A stretch of DNA of 42,357 nucleotides from Planctomycetaceae bacterium (lineage in GTDB: Bacteria > Planctomycetota > Planctomycetia > Pirellulales > Thermoguttaceae). This document shows positions 1-8,396 of this stretch, one piece after another. The stretch is taken from positions 1-42,357 of the forward strand of contig WRKP01000021.1 of NCBI GenBank assembly GCA_009778035.1. The letters run 5' to 3'. Numbering within the stretch: position 1 is the stretch's first letter; every line of letters starts with the position of its first letter. Under the pieces are notes generated by a model. That model was not told the origin of the DNA. It was given only the letters and a program-made list of their open reading frames with translations, and searched no databases. Made by a program: the position numbers and the translations under genes.

Positions 1-334
1 CAACCTGAAAATGGTATGCGGCTATTGAGACACGGAAAGAGAAATCTGGACACAGAGTTATGCCGAAACCGTCAATCACGCTGTCCCTTGCCTACTCGAC
101 TTGCGAAAAGAATATCGCGGGGCACAAGCCCGAACTCAATCTATGCCGAACCGCTTGCGAGATTCTTCCAAACTGAACGAACGCCATTGAGTTTTACGTT
201 TTTTGACATCGGATAGTCCTTGTTTTCAAGGGATAATTGATTGTGAAAACTGCAAAACTCAATAGTTTATGGTGCAGCATGGATGATGTAGGAACTTAGG
301 TCTTCCGTAGAAATAAGATGTGCCGGAATTGGCA
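1..334. other. Upstream non-coding or decayed stretch
   Basis: No convincing gene is visible. A reading frame open from about 29 to 190 on the plus strand has protein-like composition but no start codon and is preceded by a stop at 26-28, so it may be the tail of a decayed gene. The ATG-initiated frame 16-216 is rich in Arg and Ser and looks like a shadow frame. The stretch is clearly A/T-richer than the genes after 3300. Confidence 0.3.
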
Positions 335-362
335 TTGACAAAAAGTGGTGTTTTGCTACAAT
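335..362 (+). promoter_or_regulatory. Sigma70-like promoter
   Basis: TTGACA at 335-340 and TACAAT at 357-362 are separated by 16 nt. A GTG follows only 6 nt later at 369 and opens a frame that stops after 15 codons, so the promoter may once have driven a leaderless gene that is now broken. The next possible target is the ORF at 671, which would then have a leader of about 300 nt containing a long hairpin. Confidence 0.5.
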
Positions 363-592
363 CTCACCGTGTGGTTTTTTTTCGAACTGAAATCAACTTT
401 TTGTGCAAGTGTGTAATTCGCCAGATTATTTATGAGTGGGTCCTTACATAGATTTTTGCTGATTACATGAACAAACTTAGTTTTGTGGGGCATGTTTCGC
501 GTTCCTTTCGGCTAAATCGTGCTCCTCGCGACGCGAAAAGGTGCACAAATTAGAACTTGGCGGGGTACTAGCAGGGATTGTTTCGTGGATGG

Positions 593-627
593 CTGTATTG
601 TTCGGCGATTGGTGCCGAACAATACAG
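593..627 (+). other. Perfect 14-bp hairpin
   Basis: The arms CTGTATTGTTCGGC (593-606) and GCCGAACAATACAG (614-627) are perfect reverse complements around a 7-nt loop. No T-run follows, so a simple intrinsic terminator is unlikely. It lies 43 nt before the ATG at 671. It could be an operator, an attenuator stem or the footprint of a small palindromic element. Confidence 0.55.
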
Positions 628-670
628 CGAGTGGAGATAATAAAAGATTTCTAATGCAGCAACTTTTCAA

Positions 671-1045
671 ATGAACACACTCATGTTTAAACGCACTGCG
701 ATTACTATAACTATTGCGATTACTATTATAATCGCAATTTTCGTTGTATATATCTCGAAAACACCTCGTGTTGACAAAGCGGGAGATCATGTTGTTCTAT
801 CAGAATGTTTGCGATGCTTCACACGTGAACACTCAGCGTTGCCTGACGAAGATCGTAGTCTATTTAAATTTCTCTATGGAGAGCATTTTTTATTTGATGT
901 CATAAACGACAAAAGAAAAGTTAATGGTATACAATCTGTAGTGCATGAATGCGAATGTTGCAAAAATAATTCACTGCAATTATACGCTACATTCATCAAC
1001 GGGCGAAAAGTTGCCGTTCCGCTATACGGCCAAGATGTTCGATGA
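671..1045 (+). CDS. Unrecognised membrane-anchored small protein
   Basis: A 124-residue frame with one strong N-terminal hydrophobic segment (about residues 8-28, rich in Ile and Thr) and a short soluble part with clustered cysteines (ECLRCF and ECECCK). I do not recognise the family. Its last 30 or so codons overlap, in another frame, the start of the Rhs-tip ORF that begins at 945, so its native 3' end may have been lost when the Rhs segment joined. Rhs loci often alternate toxin tips and immunity genes, so it could be the immunity gene of a lost upstream toxin; that is inference from position only. No Shine-Dalgarno is visible; a second ATG lies at 683. Confidence 0.4.
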   Translation: MNTLMFKRTAITITIAITIIIAIFVVYISKTPRVDKAGDHVVLSECLRCFTREHSALPDEDRSLFKFLYGEHFLFDVINDKRKVNGIQSVVHECECCKNNSLQLYATFINGRKVAVPLYGQDVR

Positions 1046-1697
1046 TGCAACCGGCTTGCAGTGGAATATCAACCGCTGGTATGATCCAAATGTCGGAAGA
1101 TGGATCAGCGAGGATCCCATCGGGTTTATGGGGAACGATGGAAATTTATTCAGGTACGTTCAAAACTTCCTAACGTTTTTCCGTGATCCTTTTGGGCTGG
1201 CCCGTTACAGACCGAGACTTAAGTCGTCAGACACACGGCATAAAAATGACTCTGGTGATAGGAGAAAGGTTGCAAGTTTTCCTGTTAGCAGAAATTGGTA
1301 TGCGAATTCTGAAGCGAATGCTGGCCACGAGTCGGTTACGGCAAAAGTTACGTCTGCGTATTTCTGGATTGCTGTTTTGAGTAATGGGACAGAGTCTGCT
1401 AACGCAACGATAACAATGGCAGTAAGTTGTGACTCACAAGGGAAAATTACCACTCAAGCGAGGGAAAATCATGGCAGCGGAGCTTACATATCCTCGCATG
1501 TCAAAGGAACAATGCAATATCACGACAATACAACGCGTGTGACGATATTCATTGGGTTCGGTGCTGCATACGGCTCCAGCGGAATCGTCGTTAATGTTAC
1601 AGTTCCTTTCATCGGTCTGTCGATTCCTGTAGGACAGGCTCAAGAAAAATGGTCAGACGGTATAAGTTTTGATTGGGCGTGTGAGTGTGGCCCCTAA
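945..1697 (+). CDS. Orphan Rhs/YD-repeat core tip with unknown C-terminal domain
   Basis: Residues about 20-85 match the conserved end of the Rhs/YD-repeat core: FRYTAKMFDDATGL, then WNINRWYDPNVGRWISEDP, GNLFRYV and the closing DPFGLA. In full Rhs proteins this is where the shell ends and a variable C-terminal toxin begins. Here the long YD-repeat shell and secretion signals are missing and only the tip and about 165 downstream residues remain, as in orphan rhs-CT modules next to complete rhs genes. The C-terminal part, rich in Gly, Ser, Thr and Val with probable beta strands, matches no toxin family I know. The ATG at 945 is the first in frame but its first 18 or so codons lie in the overlapping ORF, so expression is uncertain. 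The module may act only after recombination into a complete rhs gene. Confidence 0.65.
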   Translation: MNANVAKIIHCNYTLHSSTGEKLPFRYTAKMFDDATGLQWNINRWYDPNVGRWISEDPIGFMGNDGNLFRYVQNFLTFFRDPFGLARYRPRLKSSDTRHKNDSGDRRKVASFPVSRNWYANSEANAGHESVTAKVTSAYFWIAVLSNGTESANATITMAVSCDSQGKITTQARENHGSGAYISSHVKGTMQYHDNTTRVTIFIGFGAAYGSSGIVVNVTVPFIGLSIPVGQAQEKWSDGISFDWACECGP

Positions 1698-1872
1698 ACA
1701 ATTCACAACTTTCCACAGTTTTTGATGAACACTTGTTTTGTGTCTTCCTGAACCACGCAACCCACCTATTTTTTCGGAAAATTTGATAATTGGCAATAAA
1801 ATGGGAGACATACGTGCTTGAGGGTGTCGAAAACTCGTTTTTCAAAAACTGTGAACGGTTGCAAAATCTGAT
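1698..1872. other. Gap without recognisable gene
   Basis: A/T-rich sequence after the Rhs tip. I found no frame with gene-like properties on either strand and no clear terminator. An immunity gene would be expected directly here if the toxin tip were intact, but none is visible. Confidence 0.4.
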
Positions 1873-1900
1873 TTGACAAACGAGGAAATTGATGTACAAT
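1873..1900 (+). promoter_or_regulatory. Sigma70-like promoter
   Basis: TTGACA (1873-1878) and TACAAT (1895-1900) are spaced by 16 nt. AGGAG follows at 1907-1911, 8 nt before a TTG at 1920 that opens the 84-codon frame described next. Confidence 0.5.
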
Positions 1901-1919
1901 CGGGACAGGAGTTGCAACG

Positions 1920-2174
1920 TTGTTCAAAATCACAGGCAGTCTTGCCGTCAGACAGGACGCACTCAAAAACAACTTCAATAATTGCTCCGGTAACAATTTC
2001 AACATGAAGATTGGGTGGGTAAAAACATCAGGGCGATTGACGGTATTCCTCAAAAATCAGAAACGTTATGAAGAGAATGGTTTTACTACCGACAAACTTC
2101 GCGACGGGCACTTCTACCTCCAGTCTCACTGGGGCAGCGCGGTGGTCTTTACGGCAGCAAAATTTGTGCTATAA
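1920..2174 (+). pseudogene. Possible remnant of a DUF1080-type domain
   Basis: An 84-codon frame from a TTG start with AGGAG at suitable spacing. Its C-terminus, GHFYLQSHWGSAVVF, resembles the last strand of 3-keto-disaccharide hydrolase (DUF1080) or laminin-G-like domains, where a glycine, a Leu-Gln, a His and a V.F pattern close the sandwich. Such domains are normally about 200 residues, so at most the last third remains. The assignment is weak because only this short motif supports it. The frame overlaps the -10 element of the next gene. Confidence 0.25.
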
Positions 2175-2175
2175 T
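2147..2175 (+). promoter_or_regulatory. Promoter of the pentapeptide-like gene
   Basis: TTTACG (2147-2152) and TATAAT (2170-2175) are spaced by 17 nt. The predicted transcript starts near 2182, giving a leader of about 60 nt that begins with the hairpin at 2186-2211. Confidence 0.5.
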
Positions 2176-2185
2176 CGGCTTTTCG

Positions 2186-2211
2186 CCGTGGGAACGTTCT
2201 TGTTCCCACGG
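2186..2211 (+). promoter_or_regulatory. 5'-leader hairpin
   Basis: The arms CCGTGGGAAC (2186-2195) and GTTCCCACGG (2202-2211) form a perfect 10-bp stem with a 6-nt loop, immediately downstream of the predicted transcription start. A 5'-end hairpin of this type may protect the mRNA or regulate it; no T-run follows, so it is not a typical terminator. Confidence 0.5.
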
Positions 2212-2243
2212 TGTTCCTTGAGTAGGTCAAAGTATCCCCGCAA

Positions 2244-3251
2244 ATGTACAGAATCGTCTGCTTTGTTAGTGTGACATTTTTTTGCTGTCTTACTGTTTTT
2301 GAGCCAGCTCTGGCACAGCGTGCTGATCGTCTCTCTATGTTGCCCGAAGTTTATAGGGAATCTGGAATCCATAGAGCAGAGGAAATATCTCGCTTTGCCG
2401 GTGATAGAGAAATCGCATTCAAAGATGGTATAGACATTTCGGGGAAAATTTTTTATGGAATACACCAAGATTCTGGGATGAGTGATGTAGGAGAGTTTGT
2501 GAAAAATGTCAACTTTTCGCGAAGTCGGTTATATAATGTCAGTTTTCGGGATTACGTATTTATAGACAGTGATTTTTCAGAAACAGTGTTTTATAATGTT
2601 GAAATGTCGAGAACAGACGAGTCGATTATTGTGGGCAATGATTTCCATGGTGCCGTCATTAGAAAATACAACAATTTCCAAGATGCTTGGATTAACAATT
2701 CTTTTATACCACTTACAGCCGACCAGTTGCTCTCGACGGCCAGTTACAAGGCAAAAAATCTCGTCGGATGGAGGACCGGTGCCACTAACCCCTATGCCAT
2801 GTTGACTACTCAGAAAATTGATTTTTCGGGATTCGACTTGCGTTATGCTCATTTTTCCGGTTTCGTTGCAAGTGATTACTCAGACGCAATAATTGAGGGA
2901 ACAACATTTGACTTCGACTCACATTTTTCAATTGAGCAACTGTTAGCAACGAAGGATTTCAAGAAAGGGATTATTAAGGGGGTGACGTTTCGTGGTTCTT
3001 GGCCTGAGCACGTTATTGATTTCTCGAATATGGTATTCATAGATTGCCGGTTTGAGCAATTTCGAGGAATAGGGTCGGACCCAGGATCGGCAAAAATTGA
3101 CTTGACCAATTCGGTGATTTTGAATTCTAGTTTTCCTGGTCTCACCCTCGAAAACATCCAATCGACGTGGAACTACAAGCACGGACGTATGGAAGGCATC
3201 CGCTTGCCTGAACATATTCAGGAAGCCCTCGATGCGGAGAAGGGGCGGTGA
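2244..3251 (+). CDS. Secreted pentapeptide-repeat-like protein
   Basis: A 335-residue protein with a signal peptide (hydrophobic core at residues 5-22, cleavage expected after ALA at about 24). The mature part repeats short patterns such as VNFSRSRLYNVSFRDYVF, IDFSGFDLRYAHFSGF and GIIKGVTFRG, in which every fifth residue is Phe or Leu, as expected of a degenerate pentapeptide-repeat beta helix. Three segments resemble each other: TADQLLSTASYKAKNLVGWR, SIEQLLATKDFKKGIIKGV and the final NIQSTWNYKHGRMEGIRLP. It is probably exported to the periplasm or outside; the function is unknown. It follows the orphan Rhs tip but has its own promoter, so I do not propose it as an immunity protein. The ATG at 2244 is chosen because it gives a complete signal peptide; no clear Shine-Dalgarno is present. 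Confidence 0.75.
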   Translation: MYRIVCFVSVTFFCCLTVFEPALAQRADRLSMLPEVYRESGIHRAEEISRFAGDREIAFKDGIDISGKIFYGIHQDSGMSDVGEFVKNVNFSRSRLYNVSFRDYVFIDSDFSETVFYNVEMSRTDESIIVGNDFHGAVIRKYNNFQDAWINNSFIPLTADQLLSTASYKAKNLVGWRTGATNPYAMLTTQKIDFSGFDLRYAHFSGFVASDYSDAIIEGTTFDFDSHFSIEQLLATKDFKKGIIKGVTFRGSWPEHVIDFSNMVFIDCRFEQFRGIGSDPGSAKIDLTNSVILNSSFPGLTLENIQSTWNYKHGRMEGIRLPEHIQEALDAEKGR

Positions 3252-3306
3252 TTCTTGTTAATTTACACGACCAGAACGTGATGGTAGAGAAACAAGCCGG
3301 ACCGCT

Positions 3307-3339
3307 AAGGTAGGCACCCGACCGCCGGGCGGGTGCGTC
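3307..3339 (+). repeat. Family A palindromic repeat, short copy
   Basis: AAGGTAGGCACCCGACCGCC and the following bases match the left end of the family A elements at 4102 and 15503. The copy abuts the stop codon of the FHA gene on the other strand (TCA at 3338-3340). Confidence 0.6.
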
Positions 3340-3964
3340 ACTTTCCGCCTTTGAAGAACTTTCGCAGGAGTTCGGATGCCGCATCGCGACTCGATGGCGG
3401 CGGACCCGATCGAAGTCCCGTACTGGACTCATCTCCTTCACGCTCCCGCTCCTGTGCCGCACTTTCCGATTGCGTCCGCAAATGTGCCATCAACTCCGAC
3501 GCATCAATCGTCCGTGTTTCGAGTTCATCCCCGCTTTCGCCCGCCGCGAGAAGCCAGTCGGCAATCGATTCTTCACTATTTTTCTGGGTATTTTCGCTTT
3601 GGATGGCGACCGTTCGTGCGACGGCATCGCTGACGGATTTGACTTTTGCCGTTTTTTGAGGCTTCGGCACGACGGGCATGTGAACGAAAAACTCAAGGGG
3701 GCCTATTGCCAATTTGTCGCCGTTTTTGAGTTCATGGGTTTCCGAAATCCGCTCATCGTTGAGAAAAACACCGTTTTTGCTGCCCATATCACGCACGAAT
3801 GCAGTTCCATCCCTGAGGGCGACTTCGCAATGATAGCGGCTGATCAGTTCGCTTCGCGGCTTGAGATTGCAATCATCTGCCCGGCCGATGACAAAGCGTT
3901 CGCCAGCGATAGGAATAACCTGACCTGCGCGATTTCCTGATGCAACGACTAATTGAATGCTCAT
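3338..3964 (-). CDS. FHA-domain protein
   Basis: A 208-residue cytoplasmic protein. Residues about 1-95 form a forkhead-associated domain, a phosphothreonine-binding fold: GRADDCNL carries the conserved Gly-Arg, SRYH the conserved Ser and His, and MGSKNGVFLN the Asn loop. The rest is polar, probably disordered, with one charged stretch (QEREREGDE) and a basic end (FFKGGK). The start at 3964 (MSIQLVV) is chosen because the domain begins there; a longer frame to 4306 would run into repeat sequence and adds an unlikely Arg-rich segment. FHA proteins usually read out Ser/Thr kinases, but no kinase lies nearby, so the partner is unknown. Confidence 0.85.
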   Translation of the reverse strand: MSIQLVVASGNRAGQVIPIAGERFVIGRADDCNLKPRSELISRYHCEVALRDGTAFVRDMGSKNGVFLNDERISETHELKNGDKLAIGPLEFFVHMPVVPKPQKTAKVKSVSDAVARTVAIQSENTQKNSEESIADWLLAAGESGDELETRTIDASELMAHLRTQSESAAQEREREGDESSTGLRSGPPPSSRDAASELLRKFFKGGK

Positions 3965-4036
3965 GTGTATTGACGGGCGTAATTGGCGGATGTTCAAGGG
4001 ACAGCAACCGAGCGTGCCCGAGTGACATCCGCAGTG

Positions 4037-4066
4037 ATTATACCAATCGCCAGGAGAAAAACAAGA
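4037..4066 (-). promoter_or_regulatory. Promoter of the FHA gene
   Basis: On the minus strand TATAAT lies at 4042-4037, preceded by TGG (an extended -10), with TTGTTT about 16 nt further upstream. It gives a leader of about 60 nt before the ATG at 3964. Confidence 0.5.
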
Positions 4067-4101
4067 TTGATTTCGGAGGGGGGCGCGTTCGCGCATTAGG
4101 G

Positions 4102-4245
4102 AAGGTAGGCAGCCGACCGCCGGGCGGCTGCGTGCGGTACTCCGCACTGACTCGTAAAACGGTCGGCTGCGCCGACGCAGTCGCCCGGCGGTCGACTGCC
4201 TACCAATTCGCCGCAGTTGCCGCCCGGCGGTCGGCAACCTACCTT
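4102..4245 (+). repeat. Family A palindromic repeat, long copy
   Basis: The element starts AAGGTAGGCAGCCGACCGCC and ends with the near reverse complement, GGCGGTCGGCAACCTACCTT. The first 46 bp (4102-4147) are identical to 15503-15548. An internal pair of palindromic arms (about 4160-4205) suggests one element with an extra half inserted. The terminal inverted symmetry is like a miniature non-autonomous element. Confidence 0.75.
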
Positions 4246-4268
4246 TTGTGAAACTTGCAGTCGGCCTG

Positions 4269-4297
4269 TTCGCTTGGGGGGGGGAGTATGCTATAAT
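4269..4297 (+). promoter_or_regulatory. hisC promoter with G9 spacer, predicted leaderless
   Basis: TATAAT at 4292-4297 ends 7 nt before the ATG at 4305, so transcription should begin at or next to the start codon. The best -35 at 17-nt spacing is TTCGCT (4269-4274). The spacer contains a run of nine G, whose length changes would alter promoter spacing. Confidence 0.55.
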
Positions 4298-4304
4298 AAC
4301 AAAC

Positions 4305-5360
4305 ATGACACGTCTCGTGAGGGCGAATATCGCCGCGATGGCCGGCTACGTTCCCGGCGAACAACCCAAAACCAGTGAAGCCGTTAAACTGAATACCAAC
4401 GAGAATCCCTACCGCGCCTCCGAAAAAGTCTATGCGGCCATTCGACATGCCGCTCAAACCGGCCTTGCACGCTATCCCGATCCCGTCGCGACCGCCGTTC
4501 GCGATGCCGTTGCTCGGAAGTACCGGATTGATCCCCAATCCGTTCTTTGCGGCAACGGAAGCGATGACCTGCTGACCATTCTGACCCGAACGTTCGTCGA
4601 CAGCGGCGAAACCCTTCGCCTGCCCTACCCGACTTACATCCTCTATCGCACGCTTGCCGAAATCCAAGGAGCCCAAAGCGAACTCATCCCCTTCCGGCCG
4701 GATTGGTCGTTGCCGGATGAGTTCTTTACGGGCAATCGGCATCTCCGGTTGGCCTTTTTGCCGAATCCGAACTCTCCGTCAGGCACGGTCATATCGAAAC
4801 AGCGGATTTTGGAGATTGCCGAAAACCTGCCCTGCCCGCTCGTCGTGGATGAGGCATACGCCGAGTTTGCCGATGAGCACTGCATCGACTTGGTTGCGAA
4901 GTGCGAGAAGTTGATCGTGTGCCGAACGTTGAGCAAGGCATACTCCTTGGCGGGCTTGCGGTTCGGATACCTCGTAGCGTCGCCGCATCTCGTCGAGCAG
5001 ATGATGAAGGTCAAGGATTCGTATAATTGCGATGCGTTGTCGATCGCGGCAGCGGCGGCGGCGATTGCCGATGAGGACTGGCTTGTTGAAAACCGGCGTA
5101 AAATCCTGGCCACGAAAGAACGGCTGACGCAGCGAATGCGTGCGATCGGCTTCGATGTGCCGCAGTCGTATGCCAATTTTACGTGGAATACCCGCGGAGA
5201 TAGGCCGGTCAAGCCGATTTACGAACATTTGAAGCAAAACGGCATTTTGGTTCGTTATATGGACTATCCCGGCTGGGGCGACGGCCTGCGGATCAGTGTG
5301 GGAACGGATGAGCAGACCGACCGGTGTGTGGATTTGATTGCGGAATTGATTGAGGCGTGA
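4305..5360 (+). CDS. hisC: Histidinol-phosphate aminotransferase
   Basis: A 351-residue PLP enzyme of aminotransferase class I/II that converts imidazole-acetol phosphate and glutamate to histidinol phosphate in histidine synthesis. Visible signatures: LNTNENPY at the N-terminus, GNGSDDLL, YPTY, the NPNSPSG loop, VVDEAYAEF with the cofactor Asp, and TLSKAYSLAGLRFGY in which Lys211 should form the Schiff base. The C-terminus has the LRISVGT motif with the substrate-binding Arg. Length is normal for the family. The ATG at 4305 is preferred over an in-frame GTG at 4248 because homology starts near LVRANI and the -10 lies between the two. No other his gene is in the window. It converges with the chemotaxis receptor gene, 16 nt apart. 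Confidence 0.92.
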   Translation: MTRLVRANIAAMAGYVPGEQPKTSEAVKLNTNENPYRASEKVYAAIRHAAQTGLARYPDPVATAVRDAVARKYRIDPQSVLCGNGSDDLLTILTRTFVDSGETLRLPYPTYILYRTLAEIQGAQSELIPFRPDWSLPDEFFTGNRHLRLAFLPNPNSPSGTVISKQRILEIAENLPCPLVVDEAYAEFADEHCIDLVAKCEKLIVCRTLSKAYSLAGLRFGYLVASPHLVEQMMKVKDSYNCDALSIAAAAAAIADEDWLVENRRKILATKERLTQRMRAIGFDVPQSYANFTWNTRGDRPVKPIYEHLKQNGILVRYMDYPGWGDGLRISVGTDEQTDRCVDLIAELIEA

Positions 5361-5376
5361 GGGCGAGTACGGGAAA

Positions 5377-7980
5377 CTACACGCGACAGCACGCTCCCAA
5401 CCGCTGGATGCTCTCCGCCAACTGCTGCGAGGCCGATGCCGCATCGCTCGCTTCCTGCCCGCTCCGATGCACCAAGCCCGACGCTTGACCCAACCCCTGC
5501 GAAATCCCCTGCATTTGCGATAACTGCTCCGTCGATGTCGCTTCAATCTGCGAAACCAGTTTTGTGGCACCGTCGATCAAATGCGTAATCTCATCCAATG
5601 CCGCTGCCGTCTGATTCGCGATACTCGCTCCGCCAAGGATCTGCGTATTACTCGATTCGATGAGCGTTGCCGTCTCCTTTGCCGCTTTCGCACTTCGCGA
5701 TGCCAAATTGCGGACTTCTTCGGCAACCACCGCAAATCCTTTTCCGTGCGTTCCCGCCCGAGCCGCTTCGACTGCCGCATTCAAGGCCAGCAGATTCGTT
5801 TGGAATGCAATTTCGTCAATCGTTTTGATGACCTTTTTCATTTGCTCCGACATTTTGCAAATGTCATTCATCGAGCCGACCATATCGCTCATTTGTTTTT
5901 GCCCATTTGAAGCGGCATTGACGGCATCTTTTGTGAATCGGCTTGCTTCCGAGGCGTTTTTGCCGTTTGATTCCGTCAATTCGTTCGTTCGGGCGATGCG
6001 TTCCGTAACTTCGCTGATTTGGCCGGATGATTGCTGCATTCCCTGCTGCAGGGAATTGGTCGCCGAGACGATCCCCTCGGTTTCATGCTGCGCTTGCTTG
6101 ACAATCTGTTCCGCTTCGTGCAACTGATTCTGGATGGTCGTTTGGAGCGTGATGTCCGTAAAGACTTGCATCACGCCGACATCACGCTGTTTCGCATCCG
6201 TCAGCCTGCTCGTTCGGACTTCGTAGAGCCCGTCTGCGATTTTCTCCTTCTCCACATTGCTCGATCGTTTGCCCAGGGCTTTGATGGAGGAGTCGATGAC
6301 GTCGATGTTCCGATCCCTGGCGGCTTTGTTTTGTATGGATTTCCGGGTATCTTCGTCATACAGCAATATCGGCGAGGCCAGCGATTCGAGAATCTGTTCC
6401 CGAATGTGTATCTCGTATTGCGATTGCTTCGTCAGCGAACGCTGCCAAATGTATGCGACCACGAAGATCGACGCGAGCACGGTAATCAGCGTATATCGGT
6501 AACGGCCATCCAGCGAGCGGAGTTGTGCCGTCTCGTCTTTGAGCAGACCCTGTTGCAAATCGGTCAGGGCTCGTGTAAAATCAGTGCTGTTCTTTTGTAC
6601 GAGTTGCGTTTGCTCCATCGCACGGTCTTGAAAACGCCGCATCGAACCGTCGGCAACATTTTTCGGCATGACGAGCCGGATTTCCCAGCGTTGCCCGAGC
6701 AGCGAGAATTGCGATTCGAGCGATGTTTCGGTTCGGCCATCGACGGGGACGTTTCGGCTTCCGATGATGGCATTCGGGTCGCTGGATGCCGCGATTTGTC
6801 CTTCGGGCGAAAGCAGATAGGCACGCCCGCCGGTTTGTATGCCGTTTTGGAGAAGCGGATTTCCGCGGAGAACTTCCCGAAGCGATTCGGAGAGCGTGTC
6901 CGTTTGAATGTCAATTCCGCTCACTCCCAGCGACTGAAAACGGTGCCGAATCGGCGTCGATATGGAAATGACATGCACTCCGCCTTGGCGGTTGGGTTCG
7001 GAAATGACGGTTCGGCCTGCTTGGATTGCATTGATATAGGCCGGTGCGGTATCGGGATTAGGGAATTCATCCGTTGCGATGAGTGCGGTGCCTGCTCGTC
7101 GGCTCAGGGCGGAGAACCGATCGACGGCATAGAGACTGAAGGCTTTCGGTTCCCAGCAGAGCCAGGCGGACGCGACATCGCGGTTCTGCTGGACAATCTG
7201 GAAAGTAAGGTCTTTGAGGAATTCCCGTGTCTCGAGTTCCTCGGCACTCGGCTCGACGGCGTCGACGGCGTCTACGGCATCAACGGCAATGTCGGCATCG
7301 GCATCGTCGGCATCGGCAATGTCTTCCAACTTCTCCAAAGAGTCGGGAACGGGGAATTCGGCTTCGTCGGACGCGAAGTTCCCGGATTCTTCCCCCAACG
7401 CTTCCAAATCCGCGATTGTTTGCTCCAAACCGGCCAGGATTTCCGGCGTGATGCGGTCATCCAGCGTGAAAATGGGCGGCGATTGCGCAAGGCTATAGTC
7501 AGGCAACTCCGATACGGCTACAATGAACATCTCCGTATCTTTCGGATCGCTCACCAACACATACTGCACTTGGAACGGTTGCCGACTCGGCCAAATCGCT
7601 TCGCTGTCGCCGTTGCGTTGCTTTCGGTCAAGGTTCAATTTCTCCGTCGCACTCGTCAGGGCCAACTGCTGCGACATGTTAATGTAGGTCTCGAAATCGC
7701 CGCGGACTTTGTTTGTCAGCGATTGCAGGCTGATTTGCAGGTTTTGGTCGATTTGCGTTTTGAGGGTTTCTTCCGCGAGGCGTTGTTGCCGTTCGATGAG
7801 CGAGATAAGGCTTTGGGACGCATCGGCATTGGTGCGTGTGATGGCCTGAAATTGATTTTCCGTCGAGATGGGTTTTGATTCAATAAAAATACCGCCGGTC
7901 AGGAGGCACGCGGCAACGACGGCGCAGACGGCAACGAGGGCAAAAGCGATTACAGTAATAGAAAGTCCTTTGGTTTTCAT
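5377..7980 (-). CDS. Methyl-accepting chemotaxis protein
   Basis: An 867-residue transmembrane chemoreceptor. Order: TM1 (about residues 7-30), a periplasmic sensor region of the double-Cache type (to about 490), TM2 (about 494-512), a PAS-like segment (about 520-615) and a C-terminal signalling domain. The hairpin tip at about 718-744 contains [20 protein letters not shown], the site that binds CheA and CheW. No canonical HAMP domain was recognised after TM2; the PAS-like part takes its place. A low-complexity acidic insert (about residues 220-246, repeats of DAV and DAD) interrupts the sensor region. The start has a good Shine-Dalgarno (AGGAGA, minus strand, 7992-7987). It is divergent from fliD, consistent with a role in flagellar taxis; the ligand cannot be told. 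Confidence 0.92.
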   Translation of the reverse strand: MKTKGLSITVIAFALVAVCAVVAACLLTGGIFIESKPISTENQFQAITRTNADASQSLISLIERQQRLAEETLKTQIDQNLQISLQSLTNKVRGDFETYINMSQQLALTSATEKLNLDRKQRNGDSEAIWPSRQPFQVQYVLVSDPKDTEMFIVAVSELPDYSLAQSPPIFTLDDRITPEILAGLEQTIADLEALGEESGNFASDEAEFPVPDSLEKLEDIADADDADADIAVDAVDAVDAVEPSAEELETREFLKDLTFQIVQQNRDVASAWLCWEPKAFSLYAVDRFSALSRRAGTALIATDEFPNPDTAPAYINAIQAGRTVISEPNRQGGVHVISISTPIRHRFQSLGVSGIDIQTDTLSESLREVLRGNPLLQNGIQTGGRAYLLSPEGQIAASSDPNAIIGSRNVPVDGRTETSLESQFSLLGQRWEIRLVMPKNVADGSMRRFQDRAMEQTQLVQKNSTDFTRALTDLQQGLLKDETAQLRSLDGRYRYTLITVLASIFVVAYIWQRSLTKQSQYEIHIREQILESLASPILLYDEDTRKSIQNKAARDRNIDVIDSSIKALGKRSSNVEKEKIADGLYEVRTSRLTDAKQRDVGVMQVFTDITLQTTIQNQLHEAEQIVKQAQHETEGIVSATNSLQQGMQQSSGQISEVTERIARTNELTESNGKNASEASRFTKDAVNAASNGQKQMSDMVGSMNDICKMSEQMKKVIKTIDEIAFQTNLLALNAAVEAARAGTHGKGFAVVAEEVRNLASRSAKAAKETATLIESSNTQILGGASIANQTAAALDEITHLIDGATKLVSQIEATSTEQLSQMQGISQGLGQASGLVHRSGQEASDAASASQQLAESIQRLGACCRV

Positions 7981-7986
7981 TGGTAT

Positions 7987-7992
7987 TCTCCT
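7987..7992 (-). promoter_or_regulatory. Strong ribosome binding site of the chemoreceptor
   Basis: AGGAGA on the minus strand lies 6 nt before the ATG at 7980. It is notable because many genes in this window have no Shine-Dalgarno. Confidence 0.7.
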
Positions 7993-8053
7993 ATTTTGAC
8001 GTATCTGTTAAAGCAGATGGCGTACGTAATTTGGGCAATGTCCGGCAACTTTT

Positions 8054-8082
8054 CTATCGGCACGAATCTTTTCCGCAATTTA
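8054..8082 (-). promoter_or_regulatory. Possible sigma28 promoter of the chemoreceptor
   Basis: On the minus strand TAAA (8082-8079) and GCCGATAG (8061-8054) resemble the flagellar sigma28 promoter, but the 17-nt spacing is longer than the usual 15. GCCGAT is a common hexamer in this genome, so this is only a candidate. Confidence 0.3.
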
Positions 8083-8130
8083 CCTGTTTTTAACATTTTT
8101 GCCAAATTGCCCAGAGTGCAAGAATTGTGC

Positions 8131-8220
8131 GCGCAAGAGCCGGGGGCGTTAGCCCCCGGGTTCGACATATGATATTCTTTGATAGACTCACCCGGGGGCT
8201 AACGCCCCCGGCTCTTGCGC
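8131..8220. repeat. Family B repeat: 31-bp perfect inverted repeat
   Basis: Positions 8131-8161 and 8190-8220 are perfect 31-bp reverse complements around a 28-nt spacer. Each arm is itself a small palindrome (CCGGGGGC-GTTA-GCCCCCGG). The spacer and the inner part of the arms recur at 26571-26647. It lies between divergent genes, so it is not a terminator here; a miniature mobile or REP-like element fits better. Confidence 0.8.
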
Positions 8221-8396
8221 TTGTTTGTGTGCGTGCGAGTGCATTTCGTGCCGAATGTGTCGATTATACCGGCACCGGTTTGCGATTTTTGCCGAAATCC
8301 CCCGTTTTTGCTAGATTTCCCCGCTTTACTCCCCTATAATCCCCATGATGCCTAGGTTCCGCTCAAGCAAATAAACGGAACTTTTGCACGCATTAT

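Noticed and set aside
16-216. 66-codon frame at the left edge
   Set aside because: No family, no ribosome site, unusual composition; probably not a gene.
2244-3251. Pentapeptide-like protein as immunity protein of the Rhs tip
   Set aside because: It has a signal peptide and its own promoter 550 bp from the tip, which does not fit a co-transcribed cytoplasmic immunity protein.
6031-7878. 615-codon plus-strand frame opposite the chemoreceptor gene
   Set aside because: It is an antisense shadow of a well-supported gene, with Arg/Phe/Gly-rich sequence and no domain.
8131-8220. Family B repeat as a transcription terminator
   Set aside because: It lies between divergent genes, upstream of both, and has no T-run; the second copy is in a convergent gap, so only that one could terminate.
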